Positions 9,601 to 20,257 of a stretch of 64,000 nt of DNA are shown here, piece by piece. The translations under genes were made by a program, and so were the position numbers. The stretch is taken from positions 62,001 to 126,000 of the forward strand of contig NZ_QVLT01000009.1 of assembly GCF_003417065.2 (NCBI RefSeq). Direction: 5' to 3'. The notes under the pieces were generated by a model. That model did no database searches. It had not been told where the DNA came from and saw only the letters and a list, made by a program, of their open reading frames with translations. Source of the stretch: Hymenobacter lapidiphilus (GTDB lineage: Bacteria > Bacteroidota > Bacteroidia > Cytophagales > Hymenobacteraceae). Every line of letters begins with the position of its first letter. Position 1 is the first letter of the stretch.

Positions 9601-10251
9601 CAGCGGGTCGAGCAGCGAGGCCAGCGTCTGGTTGTCGAGGTCGGAAAGCTGCGCCTGGGCGGCAATGTAGAGCACCAGAAACACGATACTGCCCACGTAG
9701 GTGCTCAGGGCTTGGCGCGTGAGGGTGGCCAGCGCGAAGAAAATGGCACCCGTCAGCAGCACGTTGGGCAGCACGAACGTCAGGTAGGGAACCAGGTAGT
9801 AGCTGAGGTGAAACTCCCCCAGCCGGTCGGCCGGAATGCCCGGAAACAGCGCCCCGATTATCTGGCCCAGCGCCAGGCCGCTCATCATGAGCAGCGTAAT
9901 CACCAGCGTACCGAAAAACCGTCCGCCCAGGTAGCCCCATTTGCTGATGGGCGCGGTATAGAGCAGCGGGTGCATCTGCGAGTCGAAGTCGCGCAGCACC
10001 GCCGGCCCGAACATGGCCGATACCAGCAGGATGCCGGGCAGCAGCGTCAGGGCGTTGGTAAGGCCGTTGATGGTGAAGGGCGAGTTCAGATTCACCTTGC
10101 CGCTGCCCACTACCGCCGTCAGACTCTCGAAAAAGCCCCCGGTTACCAGCGTGAACAGCAGCGCCAGCCCCAGCAGAATGCCGAAGTAAATATAAGTAGC
10201 CGGCCGCCGCAGCCGGTACCAGATTTCAAACTTGAATATCTGTAGAAACAT
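6625..10251 (-). CDS. ABC-2 type permease fused to an M1-family metallopeptidase
   Basis: 1208 residues from the ATG at 10251 (MFLQIFKFEIWYRLRRPATY); an earlier in-frame Met would translate a repeat element. The N-terminal half has two blocks of about six membrane segments each, arranged as in ABC-2 permeases. The C-terminal half is an M1 aminopeptidase-like domain with the zinc site HEVAHQWWAH at about residue 945 and the third ligand Glu in LMSETLSQYS. The usual GAMEN exopeptidase motif is replaced by IPFSENIGF, so its substrate range may differ from that of standard aminopeptidases. The fusion is known in Bacteroidota. Its ATPase partner is encoded just upstream, so the two genes should form one exporter. 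The substrate is unknown. Confidence 0.9.
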   Translation of the reverse strand: MFLQIFKFEIWYRLRRPATYIYFGILLGLALLFTLVTGGFFESLTAVVGSGKVNLNSPFTINGLTNALTLLPGILLVSAMFGPAVLRDFDSQMHPLLYTAPISKWGYLGGRFFGTLVITLLMMSGLALGQIIGALFPGIPADRLGEFHLSYYLVPYLTFVLPNVLLTGAIFFALATLTRQALSTYVGSIVFLVLYIAAQAQLSDLDNQTLASLLDPLGSGATQLLTKYWTPVEKNVRLIWPTGLLGLNRLLWLGVGLLLVGFCYLRFRFEQGATGSAAPRRAAPMALGVVAPAPLAVALPAVDQHFGFAQYFRQFLRLTWLSLRDVLRSPYFIAIVVAGLAFLLAAALQIGKLYDTTTFPITAQVIEILSGSFSLFVLAIVTFYAGELVWKERDARLNQLHDALPIPNWVPFASKLTALLLVPVVLLLIVMVFGIITQLSSGYTHLEIGLYLRWLFGLKLLDYWLLTVLAVVVQVVVNNKYLGHFVMVLYYVFSIFAGQLGLEHNLLLYGSDPGISYSDMNGFGHFVGPYLWFKLYWGLLAVALAVGANLLWVRGTETDWRTRQHLAGRRFSGPARAALAVALLGFVAVGAWIFYNTNVLNTFRGSKARQQLTVDYEKNYGRFRRTPQPRIVAVDVNVDLFPNRQESRVRGQYWLRNKTAQLLDTVVLNMPSNEQVKIRKLQLGAGATTVLADSVMGFYVQRLPQPLAPGDSLALDFDLYFDAPGFEQRTGRTGIVANGTFVNNGNLPHIGYSEDAELSEPSARKKFGLKPKLRMARLEDTTARANTYIAADADWVRFAATVSTVPDQIALAPGYLQKEWTENGRRYFRYAMDAPILNFYSFQSARYAERHAKWEGVDITIYYQPGHEYNLGRMVRGVQDALSYYTKNFGPYQHRQLRIIEFPGYSAFAQAFPNTIPFSENIGFIAKVDTTDPKDVDYPYYVTAHEVAHQWWAHQVIGAATQGGTLMSETLSQYSALMVMKQKYGPERMRKFLKYELDSYLRGRATERVAEQPLYRVENQQYIHYRKGSVVMYALANYIGEDKVNEALSRYLKAVKFQQPPYTTSLDLLSELRQATPDSLQYLLTDMFERIALYENKADSVSATKLPDGRYRVDMVLSAKKVYADSAGNETPAKRMNDLIDVGVQARTKVNGQWQDVSLYRQKRRFRPGITRLSVIVPSKPEKAGIDPYNLLIDRTPDDNVKAVVVKK

Positions 10252-10299
10252 CTTTTGAGAAGCTAGGAGCTGAGGAAGCCAGGAGTTAGAAGGGAGAGG

Positions 10300-10425
10300 A
10301 ACGATGTATGGGCGGGGCTTGTCCCCGCCCGCCATTACCACGGTATCGATTGAACGAATGCATTGGAAGATTCTGGCGCGCTCCGTTCAAAGGCGGGCGG
10401 GGGCAAGCCCCGCCCCTACATCGTT
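10300..10425. repeat. GGGGCGGGGCTTG palindromic element, copy 1
   Basis: The outer arms AACGATGTA/TACATCGTT and the inner arms GGGCGGGGCTTGTCCCCGCC/GGCGGGGGCAAGCCCCGCCC form a long imperfect hairpin with an unpaired middle of about 60 nt. It lies between the ATPase gene and the permease gene. Related copies are at 43.5 and 59.1 kb. Confidence 0.85.
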
Positions 10426-10426
10426 C

Positions 10427-11320
10427 TTATGCATCCACTACTGCCGTCTGCTCCGCCTGGGCAATCCTGGCGAAATACACGTCCTCCAGGCTCGGCTCCA
10501 CGGCGTCGTAGTCGGAGCCGGGTTGGGTGGGCGCTACCACATGCACGATGGTGCGACCGGCGAACAGGCGGGTCGAAATAACCTGTTGCTCCAGCAGCAG
10601 CGCGGGCAGCTGCTCCTTGTCGACTTCGCGGCGCCACACCTGGCCGCGCAGCTCCTGCATCACTACAAGCGGGTCGCCGGTCAGCAGTACCTGGCCCTTG
10701 TTGATGATGGCCATGTTGCGGCACAAATCACTCACGTCGCTCACGATGTGGGTACTCAGAATCACGATGATGTTCTCGCCAATTTCGGCCAGCAGGTTGT
10801 GGAAGCGGTTGCGCTCGGCCGGGTCGAGGCCGGCGGTGGGCTCGTCCACGATAATCAGGCGCGGGTTGCCCAGCAGCGCCTGGGCAATGCCGAAACGCTG
10901 CTTCATGCCGCCCGAGTAGCCGCCGAGGTTCTTTTTGCGCACTTCGTAGAGGTTGGTGCGCTGCAGCAGCCCGGCCACCACGTCGCGCCGCTGCTTGCTG
11001 TCGGAGATGCCCTTGAGCACCGCGAAATGATCGAGCAGCTGCTCGGCCGAAATCTTGGGGTACACGCCGAATTCCTGGGGCAGGTAGCCCAGCACCCGCC
11101 GCACGCCGTCCTTATCGCGCAGCACATCCAAGTCGCCCAGCATAACGCTGCCGCTGTCGGCCTCCTGCAGCGTGGCAATGGTGCGCATCAAACTCGATTT
11201 GCCCGCGCCATTGGGGCCCAGCAGCCCAAACATGCCGGTTGGAATAGTGAGGTTGACGTCGCGCAGGGCCTGGGTGCCGTTGGCGTAGGTTTTGGAAAGG
11301 TGCTCGATGCGAAGTTCCAT
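10427..11320 (-). CDS. ABC transporter ATP-binding protein
   Basis: 297 residues. Walker A is GPNGAGKS (residues 35-42), the Q-loop region is GYLPQEFGVYP, the signature is YSGGM (135-139) and Walker B is LIIVDEP (155-160), followed by the D-loop and an H-switch ILSTHIV. The C-terminal 70 residues form an extension typical of drug/natA-type ATPases that work with ABC-2 permeases. It is on the same strand and immediately upstream of the ABC-2/M1 fusion, separated only by a palindromic element, so the two are most likely co-transcribed and assemble at the inner membrane. The substrate cannot be inferred. Confidence 0.93.
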   Translation of the reverse strand: MELRIEHLSKTYANGTQALRDVNLTIPTGMFGLLGPNGAGKSSLMRTIATLQEADSGSVMLGDLDVLRDKDGVRRVLGYLPQEFGVYPKISAEQLLDHFAVLKGISDSKQRRDVVAGLLQRTNLYEVRKKNLGGYSGGMKQRFGIAQALLGNPRLIIVDEPTAGLDPAERNRFHNLLAEIGENIIVILSTHIVSDVSDLCRNMAIINKGQVLLTGDPLVVMQELRGQVWRREVDKEQLPALLLEQQVISTRLFAGRTIVHVVAPTQPGSDYDAVEPSLEDVYFARIAQAEQTAVVDA

Positions 11321-11516
11321 AGGAAGGGAAGGAAGGAGGAAACAGGCAGATGATTAGCTGCTTTAAGCGGTTGCCGGAAGGGGGGCTCAACAAACATAGA
11401 AAAACCTGCATAAGCAACCGGCGCTTTTCAACGAACCGGCCCTGGCAGGGGGCCAACGGGCCGACGCAGGGTGTATCGTTGGTTTATCAATAGCATTACA
11501 CGGAAAACCAATCTAG

Positions 11517-11524
11517 TATCTTCG
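11517..11524 (+). promoter_or_regulatory. -7 box of aspS
   Basis: TATCTTCG differs from the consensus TAnnTTTG at one base and lies 15 bp before the ATG, which implies a leader of only about 12 nt. No good -33 TTTG is seen at the expected distance. Confidence 0.5.
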
Positions 11525-11539
11525 CCAAAAATTAGATTT

Positions 11540-13303
11540 ATGCTCCGGACCCACACCTGCGGCGAACTGCGCCCCGAACACATTGGCCAAACTGTTACGC
11601 TTTGCGGCTGGGTACAGCGCACCCGCGACAAAGGCGGCATTCTGTGGGTTGATTTGCGCGACCGGTACGGCATCACGCAGCTGGCCCTCGAAGAAGGCGT
11701 GGAAACCGCCGAAGTGCGCGAGCAGGCCCGCCAGCTGGGCCGCGAGTTCGTCATCTGCGTGATTGGTACCGTGGCCGAACGCCACTCCAAAAACGACAAA
11801 ATGCCCACCGGCGGCATCGAAATCCGGGTCGAAAGCATCAAGGTGCTGAATCCTGCCAAGCTGCCGCCCTTCCTGATTGAGGACGACACCGACGGCGGCG
11901 ACGACCTGCGCATGAAGTACCGCTACCTCGACCTGCGCCGCAACCCCGTCCGCCAGAACCTGATGCTGCGCCACCGCGTCGCCCAGGCCACCCGCCGCTT
12001 CCTCGACGGCCAGGAGTTCATCGAAGTCGAAACGCCGGTCCTCATTAAGAGCACGCCCGAAGGCGCCCGCGACTTCGTGGTGCCCTCCCGCATGAACCCC
12101 GGCGAATTCTACGCCCTGCCCCAGAGCCCCCAGACGTTCAAGCAGCTGCTGATGGTGTCGGGTTTTGATAGGTATTTCCAGATTGTCAAGTGCTTCCGAG
12201 ACGAGGACCTGCGCGCCGACCGCCAGCCCGAATTCACCCAAATCGACTGCGAAATGTCGTTCGTGGAGCAGGAGGACATCCTCAACACCTTCGAGGGGTT
12301 GGTCCAGTACCTGTTTAAGGAGGTGAAGAACCTGGAAATCGGGACGCTGCCCCGCATGACCTACGCCGACGCCATGCGCTTCTACGGCAACGACAAGCCC
12401 GATACGCGCTTCGAAATGAAGTTCGTGGAGCTCAACGACACCGCCAAGGGCTACAACTTCCCGGTATTTGAGGCGGCCGAGCTGGTGGCGGGCATCTGCG
12501 CCACCGGTGCCGCCAGCTACACCCGCAAGCAGCTCGACGAGCTGACCGAGTACGTGAAGCGCCCCCAGATTGGGGCCACCGGTCTCGTGTACGCCCGCGT
12601 GGAAGCCGATGGCAACGTGAAGTCCTCCGTCGATAAGTTCTACGACCAGGAGGCCCTGCAACAGTGGAAAGCCGCGTTCAATGCCCAGCCCGGCGACCTG
12701 CTGCTGGTGCTGGCCGGCCCGGCCGATAAAACCCGCAAGGCCCTCTCGGAGCTGCGCCTCGAAATGGGCCAGCGCCTCGGCCTGCGCGACAAGGACACCT
12801 TCTCGGCGCTGTGGGTGGTCGATTTCCCGCTGCTCGAATACAGTGAGGAGGAGAACCGTTACTTCGCCATGCACCACCCCTTCACCTCGCCCAAACCCGA
12901 GGATATGGCCCTGCTGGACAACCCTGATACCATCGGCCAGGTCCGCGCCAACGCCTATGATATGGTCATCAACGGCGTGGAAGTCGGCGGCGGCTCCATC
13001 CGCATCCACGACCGCACGGTGCAGGCCCGCATGTTCAGCCTGCTCGGTTTCTCGGATGCCGAGTCCCAGGCCCAGTTCGGCTTCCTGCTCGACGCCTTCG
13101 AGTACGGCGCCCCGCCCCACGGCGGCATCGCCTTCGGTTTCGACCGCCTCTGCAGCCTCTTCGGCGGCGCCGACTCCATCCGCGACTTCATCGCCTTCCC
13201 CAAAAACAACTCCGGCCGCGACGTGATGATTGACTCGCCCTCGGAAATTTCGGGTGCGCAGTTGAAGGAGCTGAGCATCAAAACGGACGTGGCGGCGAAG
13301 TAA
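11540..13303 (+). CDS. aspS: Aspartyl-tRNA synthetase
   Basis: 587 residues from the ATG at 11540 ([19 protein letters not shown]); the frame is open further upstream but that part is not homologous and lies across the promoter. It charges tRNA with aspartate in the cytoplasm. The N-terminal OB-fold anticodon domain ([20 protein letters not shown]) is followed by the class II catalytic core with motif 2 ([18 protein letters not shown]) and motif 3 ([15 protein letters not shown]). The inserted GAD domain of bacterial-type enzymes lies between them. The length is normal for a bacterial AspRS. Whether it also charges tRNA-Asn cannot be told from this window. Confidence 0.98.
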   Translation: MLRTHTCGELRPEHIGQTVTLCGWVQRTRDKGGILWVDLRDRYGITQLALEEGVETAEVREQARQLGREFVICVIGTVAERHSKNDKMPTGGIEIRVESIKVLNPAKLPPFLIEDDTDGGDDLRMKYRYLDLRRNPVRQNLMLRHRVAQATRRFLDGQEFIEVETPVLIKSTPEGARDFVVPSRMNPGEFYALPQSPQTFKQLLMVSGFDRYFQIVKCFRDEDLRADRQPEFTQIDCEMSFVEQEDILNTFEGLVQYLFKEVKNLEIGTLPRMTYADAMRFYGNDKPDTRFEMKFVELNDTAKGYNFPVFEAAELVAGICATGAASYTRKQLDELTEYVKRPQIGATGLVYARVEADGNVKSSVDKFYDQEALQQWKAAFNAQPGDLLLVLAGPADKTRKALSELRLEMGQRLGLRDKDTFSALWVVDFPLLEYSEEENRYFAMHHPFTSPKPEDMALLDNPDTIGQVRANAYDMVINGVEVGGGSIRIHDRTVQARMFSLLGFSDAESQAQFGFLLDAFEYGAPPHGGIAFGFDRLCSLFGGADSIRDFIAFPKNNSGRDVMIDSPSEISGAQLKELSIKTDVAAK

Positions 13304-13328
13304 GCCGCGTTTCTTTTCGGGAATGAAA

Positions 13329-13360
13329 ACGGCGCCTCTGAGGAATCAGGGGCCGCCGTG
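13329..13360 (+). terminator. Possible terminator after aspS
   Basis: ACGGCGCCTCTGA and TCAGGGGCCGCCGT pair imperfectly around a GGAA loop 25 bp past the stop codon. There is no clear T-run, so the call is weak. Confidence 0.4.
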
Positions 13361-13499
13361 ATGGTTTAGGATGGAAGGTATTAGCCGCTGATGCAGTACC
13401 CTCACCTGCTGCAGCTTAGGCGGGAAAATGCGCTGTGGTATACTCTGAAGCCAGAACGGCACTAGACTTGTGTCGCATTGATACCTCAGGTATACTCGA

Positions 13500-14606
13500 T
13501 TAACGACTTACCTTCTGGCGAGCCGCTTCCAGTGCCTTTTGTAATACTGGGTCGTATCCTTGGGCCAGGGCGGCAGTGGTATTTTCTGCCAGTATATCTG
13601 GCCTCACACCCACGTCTTCCAGCAGTTGGCCGGTGGGGGTGGCGTAGCGTTGGTTGGAAAGCGTGATGTCGAGGCCGTTGGGCAGGTGTACGCTGTGCAT
13701 ATCGGAGAGCATGCCTTTGGTAGCGGTGCCCACCAGCGTTACGTTGGGGCGTTGGGCCAGAGAAATCGTCAGGTCCTCGGCGGCGCTGGCGGTCTGGTCG
13801 GAGGTGAGCACCACCAGCGGACCAAGGAAGCGCGGGCCGCGAGTGGGCGTTACGTAGTAAGGCAGAGGCTCCGAGAACTGGTCGTAGCCGCCGGGCTGGC
13901 GCAGGGCCTTATAGTTGGCCAGGTAGCGCTCCGGGGCGAAATGGCCCGCCAACTCGTAGCCGCTGTGGCCGCCGCCGTTGTCGCGCAGGTCCAGCAGCAG
14001 CACCTGGCAGCCGATCAGCGGCTTCAATGCCTGCGCAAACAGCTTCTCCAGCTTCCGCTGGTCCTTCAGCTCCTGCGCCTCGGTACCGATGGCGCCGGTA
14101 ATGTCGGCGAAGTTTCTGCTGAGGTGCAGGTAACCAACGGCGCTGTTGCGGCTGGCGTACAGCACCTGCTTGCCCTTGAAATCAGGCCCTGCGCCCTTTA
14201 CCGGCCCGAAGCCCGCCTGCTGCAGGTCTGCGTAGGCCACGCGCCAGAACTCCGGCTGCACGGTTTTAAACGCCTGTTTGAACGCATTGCGCGAGCTTTC
14301 TCCCTTGTAGAGAATGGTTTCACCCCGCGAAATAGTGATGTGCCCATCGTGCAGCGGCTCCACCATTTGCCGAAATACCTGCACCAGCGTGTCGGTAGGG
14401 GTGGAGGCTGTAACGCGTGGCCGGAAGGTGCGGTACGATGCCTCCCAGTCTACTTTTTTCAGCGGGAAAAAAGCGTAATTATCGCGAAAGGCCTTCCAGA
14501 ATACCTCAAAGCTTTGTTCAGGCGAGCTTAGCGGGGGCTGCGCTTGAGCAAAACCCGGAAGGTGCAACAGCAGTAGCAGAACTGCCAGCGGCAAAGAAAA
14601 TTTCAT
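13500..14606 (-). CDS. S41 family (C-terminal processing type) peptidase, secreted
   Basis: 368 residues from the ATG at 14606, which exposes a signal peptide (MKFSLPLAVLLLLLHLPGFA, then QAQ). The S41 tail domain is clear: LLLDLRDNGGGHSGYELAGH, then the nucleophile Ser in SDQTASAAEDLT, then GTATKGMLSDMHSVHLPNG and the closing GVRPDI. The N-terminal half (EVFWKAFRDNYAFFPLKKVD) matches the tricorn/S41 helper domain common in Bacteroidota. No PDZ domain stands out. It should act in the periplasm or on the surface, on unknown peptides. It is a single gene that follows the nuoK-N terminator. Confidence 0.9.
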   Translation of the reverse strand: MKFSLPLAVLLLLLHLPGFAQAQPPLSSPEQSFEVFWKAFRDNYAFFPLKKVDWEASYRTFRPRVTASTPTDTLVQVFRQMVEPLHDGHITISRGETILYKGESSRNAFKQAFKTVQPEFWRVAYADLQQAGFGPVKGAGPDFKGKQVLYASRNSAVGYLHLSRNFADITGAIGTEAQELKDQRKLEKLFAQALKPLIGCQVLLLDLRDNGGGHSGYELAGHFAPERYLANYKALRQPGGYDQFSEPLPYYVTPTRGPRFLGPLVVLTSDQTASAAEDLTISLAQRPNVTLVGTATKGMLSDMHSVHLPNGLDITLSNQRYATPTGQLLEDVGVRPDILAENTTAALAQGYDPVLQKALEAARQKVSR

Positions 14607-14687
14607 GGTGGCAAGTATAACCCGAATCAGGTAAAACCCCGGGTAGGCCGTTTTACAACGAGGCAATTGAGGACGCTTATGCAAAAG

Positions 14688-14717
14688 AAAACGCCCCCAC
14701 CAGCTGGCAGGGGCGTT
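14688..14717 (-). terminator. Terminator of the nuoKLMN operon
   Basis: AAACGCCCC and GGGGCGTTT pair around CACCAGCTGGCA, with flanking A/T runs, 30 bp past the nuoN stop codon. Confidence 0.8.
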
Positions 14718-14746
14718 TCGCATTTAGGCGAAGGCGGTGCTTTAGG

Positions 14747-16159
14747 CTACAGCACGCCGGCCAACAGGCCCGGTAGTACGCCCAGTAGCACCGTCAGTAA
14801 AGCCAGCACCAGCAGCGCGCCCGACTGGAAGGTGGTAACCGGTACGGGCACGGCGGCCGTTTCGTCATCCGCATCGCGCATGTACATGGCAATGATGGGG
14901 CGCAGGTAATAGTAGATGCTCACCATCGACATGATGACGGCGAAGATGACGAGGCCAATGTAGCCGTTTTCGACGGCGGCTATGAAGATGAAGAACTTGC
15001 CGAAGAAGCCGCCGGTGAGCGGAATGCCGGCCAGGCTCAGCATGGAAATCGTGAGGGAGAAAGCCAGCAGCGGGTTGGTTTTGGCCAGGCCGTTGAAGCC
15101 GGCGTAATCCTCGCGGTGGCGGGCGTCGGCTACCAGTTTCAGCACCCCGAAAGCGGATACCGTGGCTATTGAGTAGGCCAGCGAGTAGAACATGATGCCG
15201 TTGGCCGAAGCGCCTTCGAGCGCGCCGTTGAAGGCCACCAACGCAATGAACAGGTAGCCAGCGTGCGAGATGCTGGAGTAGGCCAGCATGCGCTTGACGC
15301 TGGTTTGAGCCACCGCACCCACGTTGCCGACGAGTAGCGTGAGTACGCACATGGCCGTGAGGGTAGGTAGCCACACGCCCTGGGCCGTGGCGGCCGGAAA
15401 CACCTGTACCAGCAGTTTCAGGAAAGCGGCGAAACCGGCGGTTTTCACCACCGTGCTCATAAAGGCCGTGAAGAAGGTGGGCGTGCCCTCGTACACGTCG
15501 GGCGTCCAGAAGTGGAAAGGCGCGGCGCCTACCTTGAAACCGATGCCGAGCAGCATCAGCAGCATGCCGATGTAGAGCATGGGCCGCAGCGACTCGTTCA
15601 CCGGATTCTGCACCGCGAAGCTGATGCTGCTGAGCTCGAACGTGCCCGTAGCGCCGTACACCAGCGCCATGCCGAATAGCAGGATGCCAGTGAAGAACGC
15701 GCCCATCAGGAAGTACTTCAGAGCCGCTTCGTTCGAGCGCAGGTTACGCTTATCCGAACCGGCCAGCACGTACATGGCTACGCTCAGGATTTCGATGCCC
15801 AGAAACAGCATCAGCAAGTGGTTGTAGCTCGCCAGCATGATGGCGCCCACCAGCGAAAACAGCAGCAGCGAGTAGTACTCGGCTAGGTTGGCTTCTTCGT
15901 CGAGCACGTAGCGCTGCGAGAAGGGCACGAGCACCAGCGCCGTCAGCAACACGATGCCGGTAAAGGCCACCGAGAAGTTGTCGACGATGAGCATGCCGCT
16001 GAAGAACGACTGCGGCCCCTGGTTCCAGTCGAGGAAGTTCACCGTCAGCACCAGGCCCAGGATGAGCATCATCACGGGCAGTAGCAGCCGGTTGGAGCGA
16101 CGGAAACCCAGAAACAGGTTGCCCAGGCCCAGCGCAGAAAGCAGAATGATTGAATTCAT
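14747..16159 (-). CDS. nuoN: NADH-quinone oxidoreductase subunit N
   Basis: 470 residues with about 14 membrane helices, homologous to Mrp-type antiporters. It is one of the three proton-pumping subunits in the membrane arm of complex I. Diagnostic pieces are NLAEYYSLLLFSLVGAIMLA, the Lys-bearing GIGFKVGAAPFHFWTPDVYE, and the TM12-type SLAGIPLTGGFFGKF. It is the last gene of the nuoKLMN unit and is followed by a terminator. The length matches bacterial NuoN. Confidence 0.97.
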   Translation of the reverse strand: MNSIILLSALGLGNLFLGFRRSNRLLLPVMMLILGLVLTVNFLDWNQGPQSFFSGMLIVDNFSVAFTGIVLLTALVLVPFSQRYVLDEEANLAEYYSLLLFSLVGAIMLASYNHLLMLFLGIEILSVAMYVLAGSDKRNLRSNEAALKYFLMGAFFTGILLFGMALVYGATGTFELSSISFAVQNPVNESLRPMLYIGMLLMLLGIGFKVGAAPFHFWTPDVYEGTPTFFTAFMSTVVKTAGFAAFLKLLVQVFPAATAQGVWLPTLTAMCVLTLLVGNVGAVAQTSVKRMLAYSSISHAGYLFIALVAFNGALEGASANGIMFYSLAYSIATVSAFGVLKLVADARHREDYAGFNGLAKTNPLLAFSLTISMLSLAGIPLTGGFFGKFFIFIAAVENGYIGLVIFAVIMSMVSIYYYLRPIIAMYMRDADDETAAVPVPVTTFQSGALLVLALLTVLLGVLPGLLAGVL

Positions 16160-16169
16160 ATCGTCGGGA

Positions 16170-16305
16170 CCCCACCCCCCGGCCCCCTCCCCGGTGGGGA
16201 GGGGGAGCCAGACGAAGGCAAACGGGGCTCTTTTTTGGACTACAGACTAGAAGCCAGAAAACTAAAAACTAGAGCCCCTCCCCATCGGGGAGGGGTTGGG
16301 GCGGG
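16170..16305. repeat. Junction palindrome between nuoM and nuoN
   Basis: The outer arms GGCCCCCTCCCCGGTGGGGA and CCCCTCCCCATCGGGGAGGG are each self-complementary and also pair with each other. The middle holds ACTAGA/CTAGAG words. It fills the gap from the nuoM stop to the nuoN start. Confidence 0.7.
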
Positions 16306-16306
16306 G

Positions 16307-17794
16307 TTATCGTTTTACGACCTGCCCCAGAATGCTCATCACGCTGCCTTCCGACAGGTGCAGGAAGGTGTTGGGGAACATGCCAATCCAGAACACGAGC
16401 ACGATGAGCGGTACCAGCACGGCCAGCTCGGAGCCGGTCAGGTCGGTGAAGGTGGCCGAGTGGGTGGAGTCGGGGCCGAGCATCACGCGCTGGAACATGC
16501 GGAGCAAGTACACGGCACTCAGGATAATGGTGAGGCCCGCCACGGCACCCAGCCAGGCATTGTACTCGTACACGCCGGCCAGCAGCAGGAACTCGCCCAC
16601 GAAACCGTTGGTGAGCGGCAGCGCCACCGTGCCGAGTAGCAACACCAGGAAGCAGACCGTGAGTACCGGGGCCTGACGGGTGAGGCCGCCCAAATCGGCA
16701 ATGTTGCGGGTGCCGGTGCGGCGCTCAATGGCGTCGACGATGAAGAACAGCCCCACTACGTTGATGCCGTGGGCCAGCATCTGGATGCTGGCGCCCTGCA
16801 TGCCGAGCTGGGTGAGCGAGAACACGCCGGCAATCATCAGGCCCACGTGCGAGAGCGAGGAGTAGGCGATGAGCCGCTTCATGTCCTGCTGGCGAATGGC
16901 GATGATGGCCCCGTAGATGATGCCGATGATGGCGAGGATGAGAATCAGGTTCTGCCAGTAATCAACGCCCAGGGGCACGACGGGCAGCAGCCAGCGCATA
17001 CAGCCGTAGATGCCCATTTTCAGCATGATGCCAGCCAGCAGCATGGTAGCCGGGGCAGGGGCGTCGGTGTAGGTATCGGGCTGCCAGGTGTGGAAGGGGA
17101 AGATGGGCATCTTCACGGCGAAGGCCGCGAAAATCAGCCAGAACACCCACATTTGGGTGGCAGCGGGCAGGTTTAGGTTGTAGAACGCGCTGAGCGAGGC
17201 GTTGTGGGCCGAGAGGCCGTCGATGGTAGGGCCGGTCTGGAAGTAGAGGTACACGAAGCCGGCCAGCATAAACAGCGAGCCGATAATGGTGTAGAGGAAG
17301 AACTTGAACGTGATGCGTACCCGCTCGACGCCGCCCCACACGCCGGCCAGGAAGTAAATCGGAATCAGAGCCACCTCCCACATAAAGTAGAACAGGAAGG
17401 CATCCTGGGCCGTGAACACGCCAATCAGGCCGGTTTGCATGAACAGCACCAGCGCGTAGAACACCGACTCGTTCTCGAAGTTGCGGCGGAAGGCGCTGAG
17501 CAGGATAACGGGCACGAGCAGCGTGGTGAGCAGCACCAGCAGCAGGCTGAGCCCATCCATGCCCACGTGGAAGTTGATGCCGGCCGAGGCAATCCAGGCG
17601 TAGTTGAACTCGAACTTGGGGCCCGCATCACCCCCTGGGGCCAGACTGACCCCGGAGAGGACTGCCGCGTACAGCGCCAGCGCAAATTCGAGAAGGGCCG
17701 CGCCAAGCGCTGCCACCCGCGCCGCCTTCCCCTTGAAGAAGTGCAGTAGCAGGGCGGCCGTCACGGGCCAGAGTAGAAGAAGGACAGTCAGCAT
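16307..17794 (-). CDS. nuoM: NADH-quinone oxidoreductase subunit M
   Basis: 495 residues with about 14 membrane helices; a proton-pumping antiporter-like subunit of complex I. Family marks include FYFMWEVALIPIYFLAGVWG with the conserved membrane Glu, the KMPIFPFHTWQPDTYTDAP loop with its Lys, KMGIYGCMRWLLP, and SSLSHVGLMIAGVFSL. It lies downstream of an AT-rich 108-residue gene and upstream of nuoN, all on one strand. Confidence 0.97.
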   Translation of the reverse strand: MLTVLLLLWPVTAALLLHFFKGKAARVAALGAALLEFALALYAAVLSGVSLAPGGDAGPKFEFNYAWIASAGINFHVGMDGLSLLLVLLTTLLVPVILLSAFRRNFENESVFYALVLFMQTGLIGVFTAQDAFLFYFMWEVALIPIYFLAGVWGGVERVRITFKFFLYTIIGSLFMLAGFVYLYFQTGPTIDGLSAHNASLSAFYNLNLPAATQMWVFWLIFAAFAVKMPIFPFHTWQPDTYTDAPAPATMLLAGIMLKMGIYGCMRWLLPVVPLGVDYWQNLILILAIIGIIYGAIIAIRQQDMKRLIAYSSLSHVGLMIAGVFSLTQLGMQGASIQMLAHGINVVGLFFIVDAIERRTGTRNIADLGGLTRQAPVLTVCFLVLLLGTVALPLTNGFVGEFLLLAGVYEYNAWLGAVAGLTIILSAVYLLRMFQRVMLGPDSTHSATFTDLTGSELAVLVPLIVLVFWIGMFPNTFLHLSEGSVMSILGQVVKR

Positions 17795-17832
17795 GCTTTA
17801 CTGTGAGGGTGCGGTGTTGTAAAGGCTAAAAA

Positions 17833-18159
17833 CTATTGCCTAAGCTTAAGATGACTATATCTAAAACCTATTATTGCCAAAGTTGTGAATGTCACAGGCA
17901 TCCACATGTAGTGAAACGAGGTAAAGAAATCCAGGAAAACAGCATTCCTGATGCTCTCTTCTGTCAAACAGAAATAGATGACTAGGACTTGTGCACAAAT
18001 ACAAAATAAATAAGTGCTTAAAATCTTTTGTAAAAAGCCAATGGACTTGTTGAATATATTATTTGCGTAACAGATAAATAAAACTGGGAATAAAACGCAT
18101 ACTGCTACGGTAATTAATTGAGCATCAATATCCCGAATTAATAAGTCCAGTAGCAGCAT
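17833..18159 (-). CDS. AT-rich small membrane protein inserted between nuoL and nuoM
   Basis: 108 residues with three predicted membrane helices (about residues 15-35, 45-65 and 78-100) and short charged ends. It starts 14 bp after the nuoL stop and ends 38 bp before the nuoM start, so it is transcribed with the operon. Base composition is plainly lower in GC than either neighbour, which suggests recent arrival or relaxed selection. I do not recognise a family and no complex I accessory subunit matches. It could be a passenger gene or a lineage-specific accessory subunit. Confidence 0.6.
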   Translation of the reverse strand: MLLLDLLIRDIDAQLITVAVCVLFPVLFICYANNIFNKSIGFLQKILSTYLFCICAQVLVIYFCLTEESIRNAVFLDFFTSFHYMWMPVTFTTLAIIGFRYSHLKLRQ

Positions 18160-18173
18160 AGTAAATTAGGCTA

Positions 18174-20129
<1,956 letters not shown>

Positions 20130-20150
20130 GGTATGGAGGCAGAAGCACAG

Positions 20151-20251
20151 CTGTCATTCTGAGCGGAGCGAAGGACCTTATCAGGTTGGAACGAAATCGT
20201 TCTATAAGTATCCCGACGTGGTAAGGTCCTTCGCTGTGCTCAGGATGACAG
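20151..20251. repeat. GTCATTCTGAGCGGAGCGAAGG palindrome between nuoK and nuoL
   Basis: CTGTCATTCTGAGCGGAGCG (20151-20170) pairs with CGCTGTGCTCAGGATGACAG at the right end, and AAGGACCTTA/TAAGGTCCTT extends the stem inward. The stem has a few mismatches and the centre is about 35 nt. Confidence 0.85.
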
Positions 20252-20257
20252 GGCAAA

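Noticed and set aside
11513..13120. Open frame of 535 codons on the minus strand
   Set aside because: It is antisense to aspS and has the Gly/Val/His-rich composition of a shadow frame.
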